A DNA stretch of 64,000 bases from Microbacterium sp. nov. GSS16 (GCF_028198145.1 NZ_CP116338.1:1984001-2048000); one strand, 5' to 3'; numbered from the stretch's first letter, positions 35,498-46,984 are shown. The notes: generated by a model from the letters alone, not told the origin. Made by a program: numbers and translations.

Positions 35498-38011
35498 ATG
35501 GCCGATGAGAACGATGACAAGAACACCCCCACCCTCGACGAGACGCCGGCGCAGCCGGTAGTCGAGAGCGTCGCGCCCGCGGAGACGGCTCCGTCCGTCG
35601 CGGCTGACCAGCCCGGCGAGGCTGATCAGCCGGTCGCAGCTGACCAGCTCGTCGCAGCCGACCCACCCGTCGCGCCTGACCAGCCCGCCGCGGCTGACCA
35701 GCCCGTCGCCGTGGAGCAGGACGCCGCCGCGGATCAGGATGCCGCGCAGCAGCCCCGCGATGACCAGCCGAGCGCTGACCAGCCGAGCGCTCAGCTGCCG
35801 AGTACCCAGTCAGCGAGCGCCGAATCCGCGAGTGCCGAGCAGCCCGCAGCGCCGGCATCCACGTCCGCCGACGCGGCCGAGGCCGCCCAGCCGGCCGAGC
35901 CCGCCCAGCCGGCTGAGCCCGAGGCGCCGAAGCCCGTCACCGCGGTGAGCCTGGGCCTCCTGCCCGAGGTGTTCGTCTCGAAGGTGTCGACCCAGCTGCA
36001 CTTCTACGCACCCGAGATCGTCCCGCTGCCCGCGCGCGGCAGCCGCGACGACGACGAGGGTGACGATCGCGACAGCGCGTTCCGTCGGGGACGCGGCCGC
36101 CGCCGCGGCGAGAGCGACGAGACCCGTGACGAGCCGCGTCAGCGTCAGCGTCACGTCGAGTACATCACCGAACCGAAGGCTATCAAGGGCTCTACGCGAC
36201 TCGAGGCCAAGAAGCAGCGTCGCCGCGACGGCCGCGATGCAGGCCGTCGCCGCCCGGTGGTGACCGAGGCCGAGTTCCTCGCCCGCCGCGAGTCCGTCGA
36301 CCGCATGATGGTCGTGCGGTCCAAGAACGGCCGCACGCAGATCGGCGTGCTGGAAGACGACGTGCTCGTCGAGCACTACGTGGCCCGCAACCAGGATGCC
36401 TCGCTGATCGGCAACGTCTACCTCGGTCGCGTGCAGAACGTGCTGCCCAGCATGGAAGCCGCGTTCGTCGACATCGGCCGCGGCCGCAACGCCGTGCTGT
36501 ACTCCGGAGAGGTCGACTGGGACGGCGTCGAGACCGGGAATCAGCCCCGTCGCATCGAACTGGCGCTCAAGGCCGGCGACCGGGTGCTCGTGCAGGTCAC
36601 GAAAGACCCCGTGGGGCACAAGGGCGCCCGTCTGACGAGCCAGATCTCGCTCCCCGGGCGCTACCTCGTGTACGTGCCCGGCGGGTCGATGAACGGCATC
36701 TCGCGCAAGCTCCCCGACAACGAGCGCGCCCGCCTCAAGCGCATCCTGAAAGAGGTGCTGCCGGAATCGTCCGGGGTGATCGTGCGCACTGCCGCCGAGG
36801 GCGCCACCGAAGAGCAGCTGACCCGCGACGTGCAGCGTCTCACCTCGCAGTGGGAGCACATCCAGAAGCAGGTGCAGACGCAGCAGGCCCCGGCGCTGCT
36901 GCACGCCGAGCCCGACCTCCTGGTCAAGATCGTGCGCGACGTCTTCAACGAAGACTTCACCCGCATGACCATCCAGGGCGACGACGCCCAGCGCACCATC
37001 CGCGCGTACCTCGAGAGCGTCGCACCCGACCTGCTCGAGCGGGTCGAGACGTACACCGACGATGTCGATCCGTTCGACGCGTACCGGATCACCGAGCAGA
37101 TCGAGAAGGCGCTCGACCGCAAGGTGTGGCTTCCCTCCGGCGGCTCGCTGGTGATCGACCGCACCGAGGCGATGACGGTCGTCGACGTCAACACCGGCAA
37201 GTTCGTCGGCTCGGGCGGCAACCTCGAAGAGACCGTCACCAAGAACAACCTCGAGGCCGCCGAGGAGATCGTCCGGCAGCTGCGTCTGCGCGACATCGGC
37301 GGCATCATCGTGGTCGACTTCATCGACATGGTGCTCGAGTCCAACCGCGATCTCGTGCTGCGCCGCCTGGTGGAGTGCCTGAGCCGCGACCGCACCAAGC
37401 ACCAGGTCGCCGAGGTGACCTCGCTCGGACTCGTGCAGATGACCCGCAAGAAGCTCGGCCTTGGCCTGCTCGAGACCTTCAGCGAGGCGTGCGACGTCTG
37501 TGCGGGTCGAGGAGTGATCGTGCACCACGACCCCGTCGTCAAGCACCGCAGCAGCAGCAGCAGTGGATCGAACGGCGGCGGACAGAACCGCCGGTCGCGC
37601 GGCGGACAGCAGCAGCACTCCGCTTCCGCAGGGGAGAAGCAGGCGTCCGCCAACGGCGGCACCCACAGCATCACCGAGGTCGCGAAATCGGCCCTGGCGG
37701 CCATTGCCGCGTCGACTATCGTCGTCAACGGCGAAACCGCGCCGGACCAGCCGACGACCGACGAGCAGTCGGCACCGGAGACGCCCGCGCAGAACGAGCG
37801 CCCGAAGAAGCGCAAGAAGCGCGGAGGCGAGCGCAAGGGCGGACCGAAGACGCAGACCGAGCAGCTGCTCGACTCCGTGCTCGATGCTCTTCCCGAGCCG
37901 AAGGCGCCCGGTCAGGGCCGCAACCGGCGACGGGTCACCACCGCCATGCTGACACCGAACTCATCTTCCGGGGGATCAGCGCCGGTCGCGGGCTCGGACC
38001 CGCAGCCCTGA
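35498..38011 (+). CDS. rne: Ribonuclease E/G family protein with a long disordered N-terminus
   Basis: An 837-residue endoribonuclease acting in mRNA decay and rRNA maturation. Residues 1-145 are low-complexity and rich in Ala, Asp, Gln and Pro, with degenerate 'AADQPV' repeats. A basic segment '[13 protein letters not shown]' follows. The S1 domain is near 'IGNVYLGRVQNVLPSMEAAF'. Catalytic aspartates by alignment are D563 and D607, and the zinc-link cysteines are C665 and C668 in CDVCAGRG. The C-terminal 160 residues are again disordered and basic, as in actinobacterial RNase E. A relaxed AGGGAG lies upstream of the ATG. The 3' end overlaps the converging DUF4031 gene by 36 bases. Confidence 0.94.
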   Translation: MADENDDKNTPTLDETPAQPVVESVAPAETAPSVAADQPGEADQPVAADQLVAADPPVAPDQPAAADQPVAVEQDAAADQDAAQQPRDDQPSADQPSAQLPSTQSASAESASAEQPAAPASTSADAAEAAQPAEPAQPAEPEAPKPVTAVSLGLLPEVFVSKVSTQLHFYAPEIVPLPARGSRDDDEGDDRDSAFRRGRGRRRGESDETRDEPRQRQRHVEYITEPKAIKGSTRLEAKKQRRRDGRDAGRRRPVVTEAEFLARRESVDRMMVVRSKNGRTQIGVLEDDVLVEHYVARNQDASLIGNVYLGRVQNVLPSMEAAFVDIGRGRNAVLYSGEVDWDGVETGNQPRRIELALKAGDRVLVQVTKDPVGHKGARLTSQISLPGRYLVYVPGGSMNGISRKLPDNERARLKRILKEVLPESSGVIVRTAAEGATEEQLTRDVQRLTSQWEHIQKQVQTQQAPALLHAEPDLLVKIVRDVFNEDFTRMTIQGDDAQRTIRAYLESVAPDLLERVETYTDDVDPFDAYRITEQIEKALDRKVWLPSGGSLVIDRTEAMTVVDVNTGKFVGSGGNLEETVTKNNLEAAEEIVRQLRLRDIGGIIVVDFIDMVLESNRDLVLRRLVECLSRDRTKHQVAEVTSLGLVQMTRKKLGLGLLETFSEACDVCAGRGVIVHHDPVVKHRSSSSSGSNGGGQNRRSRGGQQQHSASAGEKQASANGGTHSITEVAKSALAAIAASTIVVNGETAPDQPTTDEQSAPETPAQNERPKKRKKRGGERKGGPKTQTEQLLDSVLDALPEPKAPGQGRNRRRVTTAMLTPNSSSGGSAPVAGSDPQP
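35600..35720 (+). repeat. Degenerate tandem repeat encoding ADQP units in rne
   Basis: About six imperfect copies of a GCTGACCAGCCCGTCGC-like unit encode repeats of the form A-A-D-Q-P-V. The unit varies in length between 15 and 18 bases, and copies vary at third positions. Confidence 0.55.
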
Positions 38012-38242
38012 TCGGATCAGCCGCCTGGTGAGCTCCTTGCCGCCCACGTGCACCGCACCGGCGGCGAGGAGTCTCGGCAGCGCGTCCTCGGGCACGTCGT
38101 AGTGGTCGCGGTCGAAGGCGCGGGCCGGGATGCCGTGCTGCGCCGCGAACGCATGCAGCTCTGCGAGGTCCGAGTCGCTGACGAGATGCGCCCACATCCT
38201 GCCGTGAGCAGGCCAGATGGCGTCGTCGACGAGAACGGTCAT
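37976..38242 (-). CDS. DUF4031-family small protein
   Basis: An 88-residue cytosolic protein beginning 'MTVLVDDAIWPAHGRMWAHL', with 'FDRDHYDVPE' in the centre and a basic tail. This pattern fits the DUF4031 family of actinobacteria, whose function is unknown. It converges on rne, and the last 36 bases of the two genes overlap, with no space for a separate terminator. Its start lies 37 bases before the rplU promoter on the other strand. Confidence 0.85.
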   Translation of the reverse strand: MTVLVDDAIWPAHGRMWAHLVSDSDLAELHAFAAQHGIPARAFDRDHYDVPEDALPRLLAAGAVHVGGKELTRRLIRSGLRVRARDRR

Positions 38243-38279
38243 GACGAGATCCTAGACGTGACACGCGACCGGCCCCGCT

Positions 38280-38308
38280 TTGCGGCATCGGCGATGATCC
38301 GGTAAAGT
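38280..38308 (+). promoter_or_regulatory. Promoter of rplU-rpmA
   Basis: TTGCGG (38280-38285) and TAAAGT (38303-38308) are separated by 17 nt. A leader of about 140 bases follows before the rplU GTG, ending in a small hairpin (38421-38426 with 38430-38435). The leader may bind a ribosomal protein, but no known motif was recognised. Confidence 0.6.
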
Positions 38309-38454
38309 TGTCCTTTGGTGCGAGACCCCTGACGGCTTTGCCGATCGCAGGAGAAGTCTTGCGTCCGCATCCGTCGCCCCGGGCGATGTACGCAAGCAAC
38401 AGTCTTCCCGTGAGATTCCCGGAGCGATCCGCTCCCCAACGAAACAGGTATGAA

Positions 38455-38763
38455 GTGGTTTACGCAGTAGTGCGCGCCGGTGGCCGGCAGGAGAAGGTCG
38501 AGGTCGGCACGATCGTTCAGCTCGACCGTGTTCAGGCTGCCCAGGGCGAGAACATCGAGCTTCCCGCCGTGCTTCTCGTCGATGGTGCCTCTGTGACCAC
38601 CGACGCCGACAAGCTGGCGCAGGTCAAGGTCACGGCTGAGGTTCTCGGCAACCTCCGCGGACCGAAGATCGTCATCCAGAAGTACAAGAACAAGACCGGC
38701 TACAAGAAGCGCCAGGGCCACCGTCAGGAGCTCACGCGCGTCAAGATCACCGGCATCAAGTAA
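38455..38763 (+). CDS. rplU: 50S ribosomal protein L21
   Basis: A large-subunit protein that contacts 23S rRNA and L20. The 102-residue chain begins '[18 protein letters not shown]' and has the conserved '[23 protein letters not shown]' region (quoted partly: [14 protein letters not shown]). The start is the GTG at 38455. The frame extends upstream to 38308 but that part has no L21 similarity. It is followed 20 bases later by rpmA, the standard L21-L27 pair. Confidence 0.97.
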   Translation: MVYAVVRAGGRQEKVEVGTIVQLDRVQAAQGENIELPAVLLVDGASVTTDADKLAQVKVTAEVLGNLRGPKIVIQKYKNKTGYKKRQGHRQELTRVKITGIK

Positions 38764-38783
38764 GCACGGAAGAGGCTCAGGAC

Positions 38784-41417
<2,634 letters not shown>

Positions 41418-41459
41418 CGCACCGGTGTCACGGCGGCACCGGTCGCACCCGGGCGTCGA

Positions 41460-41465
41460 TACACT
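41460..41465 (+). promoter_or_regulatory. Leaderless-type -10 element of proA
   Basis: TACACT ends six bases before the proA ATG, which has no Shine-Dalgarno sequence. It suggests that proA has its own promoter in addition to obgE-proB readthrough. Confidence 0.45.
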
Positions 41466-41471
41466 GACCCG

Positions 41472-42749
41472 ATGAGCACATCCCTCGTCTCCGACGCCCC
41501 GGCGGACACCGCACAGGATCGCCTGGTGCGCGCCAAGGAGGCCTCCCGCTCGATCGCGCGGCTGACCAGTGCCGACAAGGCGCGTCTGCTCGAGGCGATC
41601 GCCGAGGCCATCGGGTCGAGCGCCACACGGATCGTCGAGGCCAACGCCCTCGACATCGAGCGCGGTCGGGTGGATGCCATCGGCGATGCGCTCATCGACA
41701 GGCTTCGCCTGGATGAGCGGCGCGTGGCGGCACTGGCATCCGCGGTCCGCGATGTCGCGACACTGCCCGACCCGATCGGGCAGGTCATCGGCGGTCACCG
41801 GATGCCGAACGGCGTCGCACTCGAGCAGGTTCGGGTTCCCTTCGGCGTCGTCGGCGCGATCTACGAGGCCAGGCCCAATGTCACGGTCGACATCGCGACA
41901 CTCGCGCTGCGCGCGGGCAACGCGGTGGTGCTCCGCGGCGGCAGCGCCGCGCGCGAGTCCAACACGGTTCTGGTCGCGGTGATGCGACAGGCCCTGGCGG
42001 ATCTGGGGCACGATCCCGAGGCGATCCAGAGCGTCGATGACTTCGGTCGCGAGGGCGCGAAGGCGATGATGCATGCCCGCGGCCTGATCGACGTGCTCGT
42101 GCCGCGCGGCAGTGCGTCGCTCATCGAGACCGTCGTCACCGAGTCCACGGTGCCGGTCATCGAGACCGGCGCGGGCGTGGTGCACATCGTGATCGACGAG
42201 TCGGCGCCGATGGATTGGGCGCGCGACATCGTGCTGAACGCCAAGGTGCAGCGCCCGAGCGTGTGCAACGCCGTCGAGACCGTGCTGGTGCACCGGCAGG
42301 CGGCGCCTCAGCTGATCCCCGTCATCGCGAGCGCGCTGCTCAGCGAGGGCGTGGCCATCCACGGAGACGACATGGTCGCAGGGCTCGTGGCGGGAACCAT
42401 CCCCGCCACCGAGGAGGACTGGGCGGCCGAGTACCTGGGGCTGGAGATCGCGATCAAGGTCGTCGACGACCTCGATGAGGCGCTGGCGCACATCCGCCGG
42501 TACAGCACGGGGCACACCGAGTCGATCATCACCACCGATTCGCGCAACGCCGAGCGGTTCCTCGCCGAAGTCGATTCCGCCGTCGTGATGGTGAACGCCT
42601 CGACGCGCTTCACCGACGGGGCGGAGTTCGGGTTCGGCGCCGAGGTCGGCATCTCCACCCAGAAGCTGCATGCCCGCGGGCCGATGGGGCTGGGGGAGCT
42701 GACGAGCACGAAGTGGCTCGCGCGCGGGTCCGGCCAGACGCGCGGGTGA
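41472..42749 (+). CDS. proA: Gamma-glutamyl phosphate reductase
   Basis: Reduces glutamyl-5-phosphate with NADPH to glutamate-5-semialdehyde in proline synthesis. The 425-residue protein belongs to the aldehyde dehydrogenase superfamily. The catalytic Cys265 lies in RPSVCNAVETV. 'VPFGVVGAIYEARPNVT' and 'FTDGAEFGFGAEVGISTQK' are family blocks. It works directly after ProB, encoded just upstream. Confidence 0.96.
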   Translation: MSTSLVSDAPADTAQDRLVRAKEASRSIARLTSADKARLLEAIAEAIGSSATRIVEANALDIERGRVDAIGDALIDRLRLDERRVAALASAVRDVATLPDPIGQVIGGHRMPNGVALEQVRVPFGVVGAIYEARPNVTVDIATLALRAGNAVVLRGGSAARESNTVLVAVMRQALADLGHDPEAIQSVDDFGREGAKAMMHARGLIDVLVPRGSASLIETVVTESTVPVIETGAGVVHIVIDESAPMDWARDIVLNAKVQRPSVCNAVETVLVHRQAAPQLIPVIASALLSEGVAIHGDDMVAGLVAGTIPATEEDWAAEYLGLEIAIKVVDDLDEALAHIRRYSTGHTESIITTDSRNAERFLAEVDSAVVMVNASTRFTDGAEFGFGAEVGISTQKLHARGPMGLGELTSTKWLARGSGQTRG

Positions 42750-42752
42750 GGA

Positions 42753-42758
42753 CTAGAA
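42753..42758 (+). promoter_or_regulatory. -10-like element before the nadD region
   Basis: TAGAAT lies 41 bases before the ATG at 42799 and directly after the proA stop. Confidence 0.4.
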
Positions 42759-42798
42759 TGGACAGGCGTTTGCTTGCCATGTCAGGAACGGAGTCAGG

Positions 42799-43011
42799 AT
42801 GAACCTCGTCGCACAGATCGCGATGGCCGCAGCCGAGACGGAGCACCACGGCAACGTGGCGGCTGAGACCTTCATCTTCGGCGTCATCGCCGCGATCGTC
42901 TTCGCCGCGATGGGCCTGGTGACCCTGTCGTTCCGCAACGTCGCGAATCGCCACGAGGCCAAGGCCGAGGCGTACGCCCTGAAGCACGGCAAGGACGGCC
43001 ACGGCCACTAG
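42799..43011 (+). CDS. Small single-pass membrane protein of unknown function
   Basis: Seventy residues with one membrane segment (about 26-44, 'FIFGVIAAIVFAAMGLVTL') and a charged, His-rich C-terminal tail ending 'KHGKDGHGH'. The His-rich end could bind metal, but no function is known. It lies six bases before nadD in what looks like one operon with the acidic membrane protein and rsfS. Confidence 0.75.
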   Translation: MNLVAQIAMAAAETEHHGNVAAETFIFGVIAAIVFAAMGLVTLSFRNVANRHEAKAEAYALKHGKDGHGH

Positions 43012-43017
43012 GACCGC

Positions 43018-43620
43018 ATGCACGATTCCAGCGCTCGGGCACCGCGCATCGGCGTGATGGGTGGCACGTTCGACCCCATCCACCACGGTCACCTGGTCGC
43101 GGCGAGCGAGGTGGCGCACTCGTTCGGTCTCGACGAGGTCGTCTTCGTGCCGACCGGTCAGCCCTGGCAGAAGCAGAACGTGTCGCCGAGCGAGCACCGC
43201 TATCTGATGACCGTGATCGCGACGGCTTCGAACCCCGATTTCACCGTGAGCCGCGTCGACATCGATCGAGACGGGCCTACGTACACGATCGACACGCTGC
43301 GCGATCTGAAGGCGCAGCGTCCGGACGCCGAGCTGTTCTTCATCACGGGCGCCGATGCCGTGGCGCAGATTCTCAGCTGGAGAGACCATGATGAACTGTG
43401 GGATCTCGCCCACTTCGTCGCCGTCTCGCGGCCGGGCCACGTGCTGAGCACGGACGGACTGCCCACCGACGACGTGAGTCAGCTCGAAGTGCCGGCGCTG
43501 TCGATCTCGTCGACGAACTGCCGAGAGCGAGTCGCCGACGGTCAGCCGGTCTGGTACCTCGTGCCGGATGGCGTGGTCCAGTACATCGCGAAGCATCATC
43601 TGTATCGGAGCAAGGCATGA
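43018..43620 (+). CDS. nadD: Nicotinate-nucleotide adenylyltransferase
   Basis: Adenylates nicotinate mononucleotide in NAD synthesis. The 200-residue protein has the nucleotidyltransferase signature '[11 protein letters not shown]' at residues 15-25 and the C-terminal '[13 protein letters not shown]' block, where most relatives read ISSTxIR. ATG 43018 is six bases after the preceding gene. Its stop overlaps the next gene (ATGA). Confidence 0.94.
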   Translation: MHDSSARAPRIGVMGGTFDPIHHGHLVAASEVAHSFGLDEVVFVPTGQPWQKQNVSPSEHRYLMTVIATASNPDFTVSRVDIDRDGPTYTIDTLRDLKAQRPDAELFFITGADAVAQILSWRDHDELWDLAHFVAVSRPGHVLSTDGLPTDDVSQLEVPALSISSTNCRERVADGQPVWYLVPDGVVQYIAKHHLYRSKA

Positions 43621-44810
43621 GCACTGAAGAGGACGGGCATACCCTCACGCGCAGGCAGCTGCGTGAGCTCCGCCTGACCGGCTCGACACCGGTCGTCAGC
43701 GGCGAGGAGGCTGCCGCCGCTCAGGCGGCGCAGACCGATAAGTCGCATGGCGGACGCATCGATGCCGCCTCGGCCGACGACGTCGACCGATCCACCGACT
43801 CCGCCGCCGATCGATCCGTCGGCGCCGACTCCGCCGGCTCGAGCGAGGCAGCGCCGGTCTCTTCGGATGCGACGCCCTCGGCCGCGCCCCTCACGCGCCG
43901 CGCAGCTCGCGCACAGGAGCGCGCTCGCACCGGGCCTGTGCCCGTCACCCCGCCCCAGCAGCAGAGCCCCGAGGACGTGCCGGTCGCAGCACCGCAGGCC
44001 GTCGAAGAGCCGGTCGAGGACGCGATCGTCGTCGAAGAGCCGGTCGTGGAAGAGCCTGTCGTGGACGCGATCGTCGTCGAAGAGTCGGCCGCCGAAGAAT
44101 CGGCCGTCGAAGAGCCGGTCGTCGAGAAGCTGATCGTCGACGTGCCCGTGGCCGCCGCACCTGCCGCAGCGGTGCGCGAGGGCGAGGCCGGCTCGGTGTT
44201 CGCGCCGCAGGCGGCCCAGACTGATCCCTCGAATCTCTCGACCCCGTCGCATGCTGACACCGAAGACGACACCGCCGGAGAAGACACCGCAGCGGCCGAT
44301 TCCGAGCCCGAGCGCCCGATGGTCGGCGCGGCCTTCGGCATCGGGGTCAAGAGATCTCCCTCCGGCCCCGGCATCCCCACGGCATTCGACGATCTGCTCG
44401 AAACCGGCTCGGCCGGCTCGCACAAGACTGCGAGCACACTGATCTTCACGCCGTCGCCGGGCGCCGGTTCGCTCTCCGGTCCCGTCGCCTCGACCGGCGA
44501 GTTGCTGATCACCGGCACCTACGCGCTGCCGGACGGCATGGGCTCCCAGGGCCACGCGCTCGGCACCACCGACGGCAAGGACATCGACGCCGTGCTCATC
44601 GACGGCGAACTCGCGCCGGCGTCGTCGCCGACGCCGATCGCCGCCAGCTCGGCGATCAGCACCTCCAAGCCCGCCGGAGAGGTCATCCGGCCCCCCGTGC
44701 CCGACAAGGGCAGCAAGCTCACTCTCACCCTCGCGATCGTCGCGGGAGGTCTCGCGCTCGCGTTGGCCGCAGCGCTGATCATCGCCTTCACCACAGGAGT
44801 CCTCGGTTGA
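43617..44810 (+). CDS. Acidic repeat protein with C-terminal membrane anchor
   Basis: Three hundred and ninety-seven residues. The N-terminus has '[14 protein letters not shown]' and a second related motif '[15 protein letters not shown]' near residue 90. Between about residues 125 and 180 come Glu-Val-rich repeats such as '[19 protein letters not shown]'. A Ser/Thr/Pro-rich stretch follows, and a single membrane helix (about 368-393, '[20 protein letters not shown]') lies at the end. It resembles membrane-anchored proteins found between nadD and rsfS in related bacteria. The topology suggests a cytoplasmic disordered domain held at the membrane. Function unknown. Both ends overlap neighbouring genes. 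Confidence 0.75.
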   Translation: MSTEEDGHTLTRRQLRELRLTGSTPVVSGEEAAAAQAAQTDKSHGGRIDAASADDVDRSTDSAADRSVGADSAGSSEAAPVSSDATPSAAPLTRRAARAQERARTGPVPVTPPQQQSPEDVPVAAPQAVEEPVEDAIVVEEPVVEEPVVDAIVVEESAAEESAVEEPVVEKLIVDVPVAAAPAAAVREGEAGSVFAPQAAQTDPSNLSTPSHADTEDDTAGEDTAAADSEPERPMVGAAFGIGVKRSPSGPGIPTAFDDLLETGSAGSHKTASTLIFTPSPGAGSLSGPVASTGELLITGTYALPDGMGSQGHALGTTDGKDIDAVLIDGELAPASSPTPIAASSAISTSKPAGEVIRPPVPDKGSKLTLTLAIVAGGLALALAAALIIAFTTGVLG

Positions 44811-45187
44811 TGCAATCCCCTGACACCGCCGCAGAGATGCTGCAGATCGCCGCTCGCGCCGCGGAAGCCAAGGGCGGCGAGGATCTCATCGCCCTGAACG
44901 TCTCCGAGCCGCTGCCGCTCGTCGACATCTTCCTTCTGGTGACCGGAAACAGCGAGCGCAACGTGGCCGCCATCGCCGATGAGATCGAGGATCAGCTTCT
45001 CGAAGCGGGGCACCGCCGCGTGCGTCGTGAGGGCCGCGCCGAGTCGCGTTGGGTGCTGCTCGACTTCGGAGACCTCGTCGTGCACGTGTTCCACTCCGAG
45101 GAGCGGGTCTACTACGGTCTCGAGCGGCTGTGGAAGGACTGCCCGGTCGTCCCCATCGACGCGCCGGCGCCCGCCGCGGGGGAGTGA
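44810..45187 (+). CDS. rsfS: Ribosomal silencing factor RsfS
   Basis: RsfS binds L14 on the 50S subunit and blocks subunit joining when nutrients fall. The 125-residue protein shows 'DIFLLVTGNSERNVAAIADEIE' (quoted partly) and the conserved 'SRWVLLDFGDLVVHVFHSEER...YGLERLW' region, typical of this family. ATG 44810 overlaps the preceding stop as TGATG. A TTG three bases upstream is a less likely start. The gene closes the nadD operon. Confidence 0.94.
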   Translation: MQSPDTAAEMLQIAARAAEAKGGEDLIALNVSEPLPLVDIFLLVTGNSERNVAAIADEIEDQLLEAGHRRVRREGRAESRWVLLDFGDLVVHVFHSEERVYYGLERLWKDCPVVPIDAPAPAAGE

Positions 45188-45216
45188 CCCCGCGGCCGGC
45201 GTTCGGCGACTGATCC

Positions 45217-45420
45217 TCAGTCGACGCGCTCATCGCCCGCCCAGGCATCGTCCGCGCCTTCCGCGCCGGATGCCAGGCGGTCGGCGTCGATGCTGTCGAT
45301 CCGGTCCGCATCGGCGTCCGGATCCAGTTCGACCTCGCCGTCGACCTCTCTCGTCGGTGTGCCCTCTTCCTCCCCGAGGTCGGGGTCTTCCGGAAGCATG
45401 TTCGGGGTGGGGTTCGACAT
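45217..45420 (-). CDS. Small acidic hypothetical protein
   Basis: Sixty-seven residues, strongly acidic (about one third Asp and Glu), beginning 'MSNPTPNMLPEDPDLGEEEG' with no hydrophobic segment. A strong GAGGAG precedes the ATG by four bases, and the frame and composition argue for a real gene. It converges on rsfS with a 29-base gap. I do not recognise the family. Confidence 0.6.
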   Translation of the reverse strand: MSNPTPNMLPEDPDLGEEEGTPTREVDGEVELDPDADADRIDSIDADRLASGAEGADDAWAGDERVD

Positions 45421-45580
45421 GATCGCTCCTCTTCGTGATGACGTCGTGTGCGTCGTGTGCGGCGAATGTAGCGTGACCGGGTCGGACGTCGGATCCGGTT
45501 GACGGAGCACTCCGCAGAGGCTAGCCCGCCGACACTCCCGAGCCGGCGGCGCGATTTGGTGCTGTCCGGGCGGTGCGTAG

Positions 45581-45586
45581 TATGCT
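45581..45586 (+). promoter_or_regulatory. -10-like element of tRNA-Ala
   Basis: TATGCT lies 30 bases before the tRNA 5' end, with TTGGTG about 19 bases upstream as a possible -35 element. Confidence 0.45.
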
Positions 45587-45616
45587 GATCAGGTTGCCGA
45601 GTTCGGCAGCGAAGAT

Positions 45617-45689
45617 GGGCCTGTGGCGCAGCTGGTAGCGCACCTGCATGGCATGCAGGGGGTCAGGGGTTCGAGTCCCCTCAGGTCCA
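45617..45689 (+). tRNA. tRNA-Ala (anticodon GGC)
   Basis: A 73-nt cloverleaf. The acceptor GGGCCTG pairs with CAGGTCC, including the G3-T70 wobble that marks alanine tRNAs. The anticodon stem CCTGC/GCAGG encloses ATGGCAT with anticodon GGC (45650-45652). The T arm contains GGTTCGAGTCC. The discriminator is A and CCA is not encoded. Confidence 0.95.
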
Positions 45690-45703
45690 CCGAAGAAGCC
45701 ACC

Positions 45704-45738
45704 AGTGATCGCCGTCATCCCAGATGACGGCGATCACT
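45704..45738 (+). terminator. Terminator of tRNA-Ala
   Basis: A perfect 16-bp inverted repeat (45704-45719 with 45723-45738) with a 3-base loop, followed by GTTTCGG, 14 bases after the tRNA. Confidence 0.75.
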
Positions 45739-45869
45739 GTTTCGGCATCCCGCCGGCGCCATGTCTCCGGGCGGGCCGTCACGAACTGCGAGCACCCGCG
45801 AAACCCGCTTCCGCCTACCGGGTACCCTGGGCGATACCGTTGACGGTCCACGCAGGTGATTGGAGCCCC

Positions 45870-46943
45870 GTGACAGACGACATGAGCAACCCGAACTCCG
45901 CCCGGAGAGTGCGGTTCACCACTGAGAGCGGCGCCGAACAGGTCGTCGACCAGCGGGGGCAGGATTCCGCGAACGCCTTCTGGGACTTCGTCGCAGCGCA
46001 GGAGAAGCGCGGCGATCGGGTCTTCACCTTCGAAGACGTGGTCGACGGGTCGGGCCTGCGGTTCGATCACGATCGCGGCCTCATCGTGCGCTTCAAGCGC
46101 TTCCTCGAAGATGACGGCTACACCCAGAGTCACGTCTCCGAGCAGTTCACTTTCGTCGAAGACGCCGAGCGCTCTCGTGCCCTCGTGCTCGCCCAGCTGC
46201 ACGACGGCTTCAAAGGGACCTACCCGCTCGCCGCGTGGTCAGACGGAGTACCCACCCGGATTCCGGACTACGCCGATGACGACCCGGAGACCCGCGAGTA
46301 CGTGCTGAGCTGCGAATGCGGTGCGGCACAGCGTCTGCGCATTCGCCACCCTAACGAGACGACCTACGCGCTTCGGGCGTTTCTCGTGAGGCACGACGGA
46401 CACGACGTCTTCATTGAAGATCCGGAGAGCGGCGAGCGTCTCGCACTCATGCGCGGCGACAGCCTCATCGCACGTACTGCGGGCCGTGCTGCTGGTGACA
46501 GCGCCACGGGCTCGAGCGGGCGTACGGAGTTCATGAAGGTCGATCTCCCCAACAGGTACGCTCCCGCCGCCAGTCTCTTCTTCGAAGGAGGCTTCACCGG
46601 GCTTGATCGCTTCGGCCGATGGCTCACAGATATCCGAGAGCTTGATCTTTCGGCGGCCGCGCAGGGGCAGCTCCGTGCAGCGTCGTTCGGTTCGACAGCC
46701 GAGGTCCTCTCGCAGATCGGACGCATGTGGGCGGACTCCGGTGCGGTCGATCCGTCGGATCGCTACTGGGTGTTCTTCGATTCGAGTTCGCTCGACGAGG
46801 ACGAGATCGAACGCGCCGAACTGCTCGCGCTGCTCGACAGGCTCGGCCTGAAACCGGCTGAGCGCCCCGCTGAAGCAGCCGACGGCGAGGTGTGGGTGCC
46901 CAGGGAGACCCGCCTCGACGCCGAGCTCGACAGATGGTTCTGA
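45870..46943 (+). CDS. Hypothetical protein beside tRNA-Ala
   Basis: Three hundred and fifty-seven residues, acidic, without signal peptide or membrane segment. Visible landmarks are 'DRVFTFEDVVDGSGLRFDHD' near residue 50, a short CEC pair in 'LSCECGAAQRLRI' (about 152-156), and a Glu-rich C-terminal 'LDEDEIERAELLALLDRLGL'. No catalytic motif or family is recognised. GTG 45870 has TGGAG just upstream; the frame is also open from the tRNA, which cannot be coding. An ATG 12 bases later is an alternative. Its position next to a tRNA fits an acquired gene, but no integrase or repeat supports that. Confidence 0.65.
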   Translation: MTDDMSNPNSARRVRFTTESGAEQVVDQRGQDSANAFWDFVAAQEKRGDRVFTFEDVVDGSGLRFDHDRGLIVRFKRFLEDDGYTQSHVSEQFTFVEDAERSRALVLAQLHDGFKGTYPLAAWSDGVPTRIPDYADDDPETREYVLSCECGAAQRLRIRHPNETTYALRAFLVRHDGHDVFIEDPESGERLALMRGDSLIARTAGRAAGDSATGSSGRTEFMKVDLPNRYAPAASLFFEGGFTGLDRFGRWLTDIRELDLSAAAQGQLRAASFGSTAEVLSQIGRMWADSGAVDPSDRYWVFFDSSSLDEDEIERAELLALLDRLGLKPAERPAEAADGEVWVPRETRLDAELDRWF

Positions 46944-46984
46944 GCGGCGGCGATCCTGCGGCGAATACGGGTGCCGACGCGAAG

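Noticed and set aside
35600-35720. Repeat array that might be a CRISPR
   Set aside because: Units are short, degenerate, without unique spacers, and encode part of the RNase E N-terminus.
35810-37666. 618-codon minus-strand open frame in rne
   Set aside because: Antisense to the conserved RNase E catalytic region; no recognisable domain.
45617-46943. Genomic island inserted at tRNA-Ala
   Set aside because: No integrase, no duplicated tRNA end and no clear composition change were seen; kept only as a possibility for the unknown gene.
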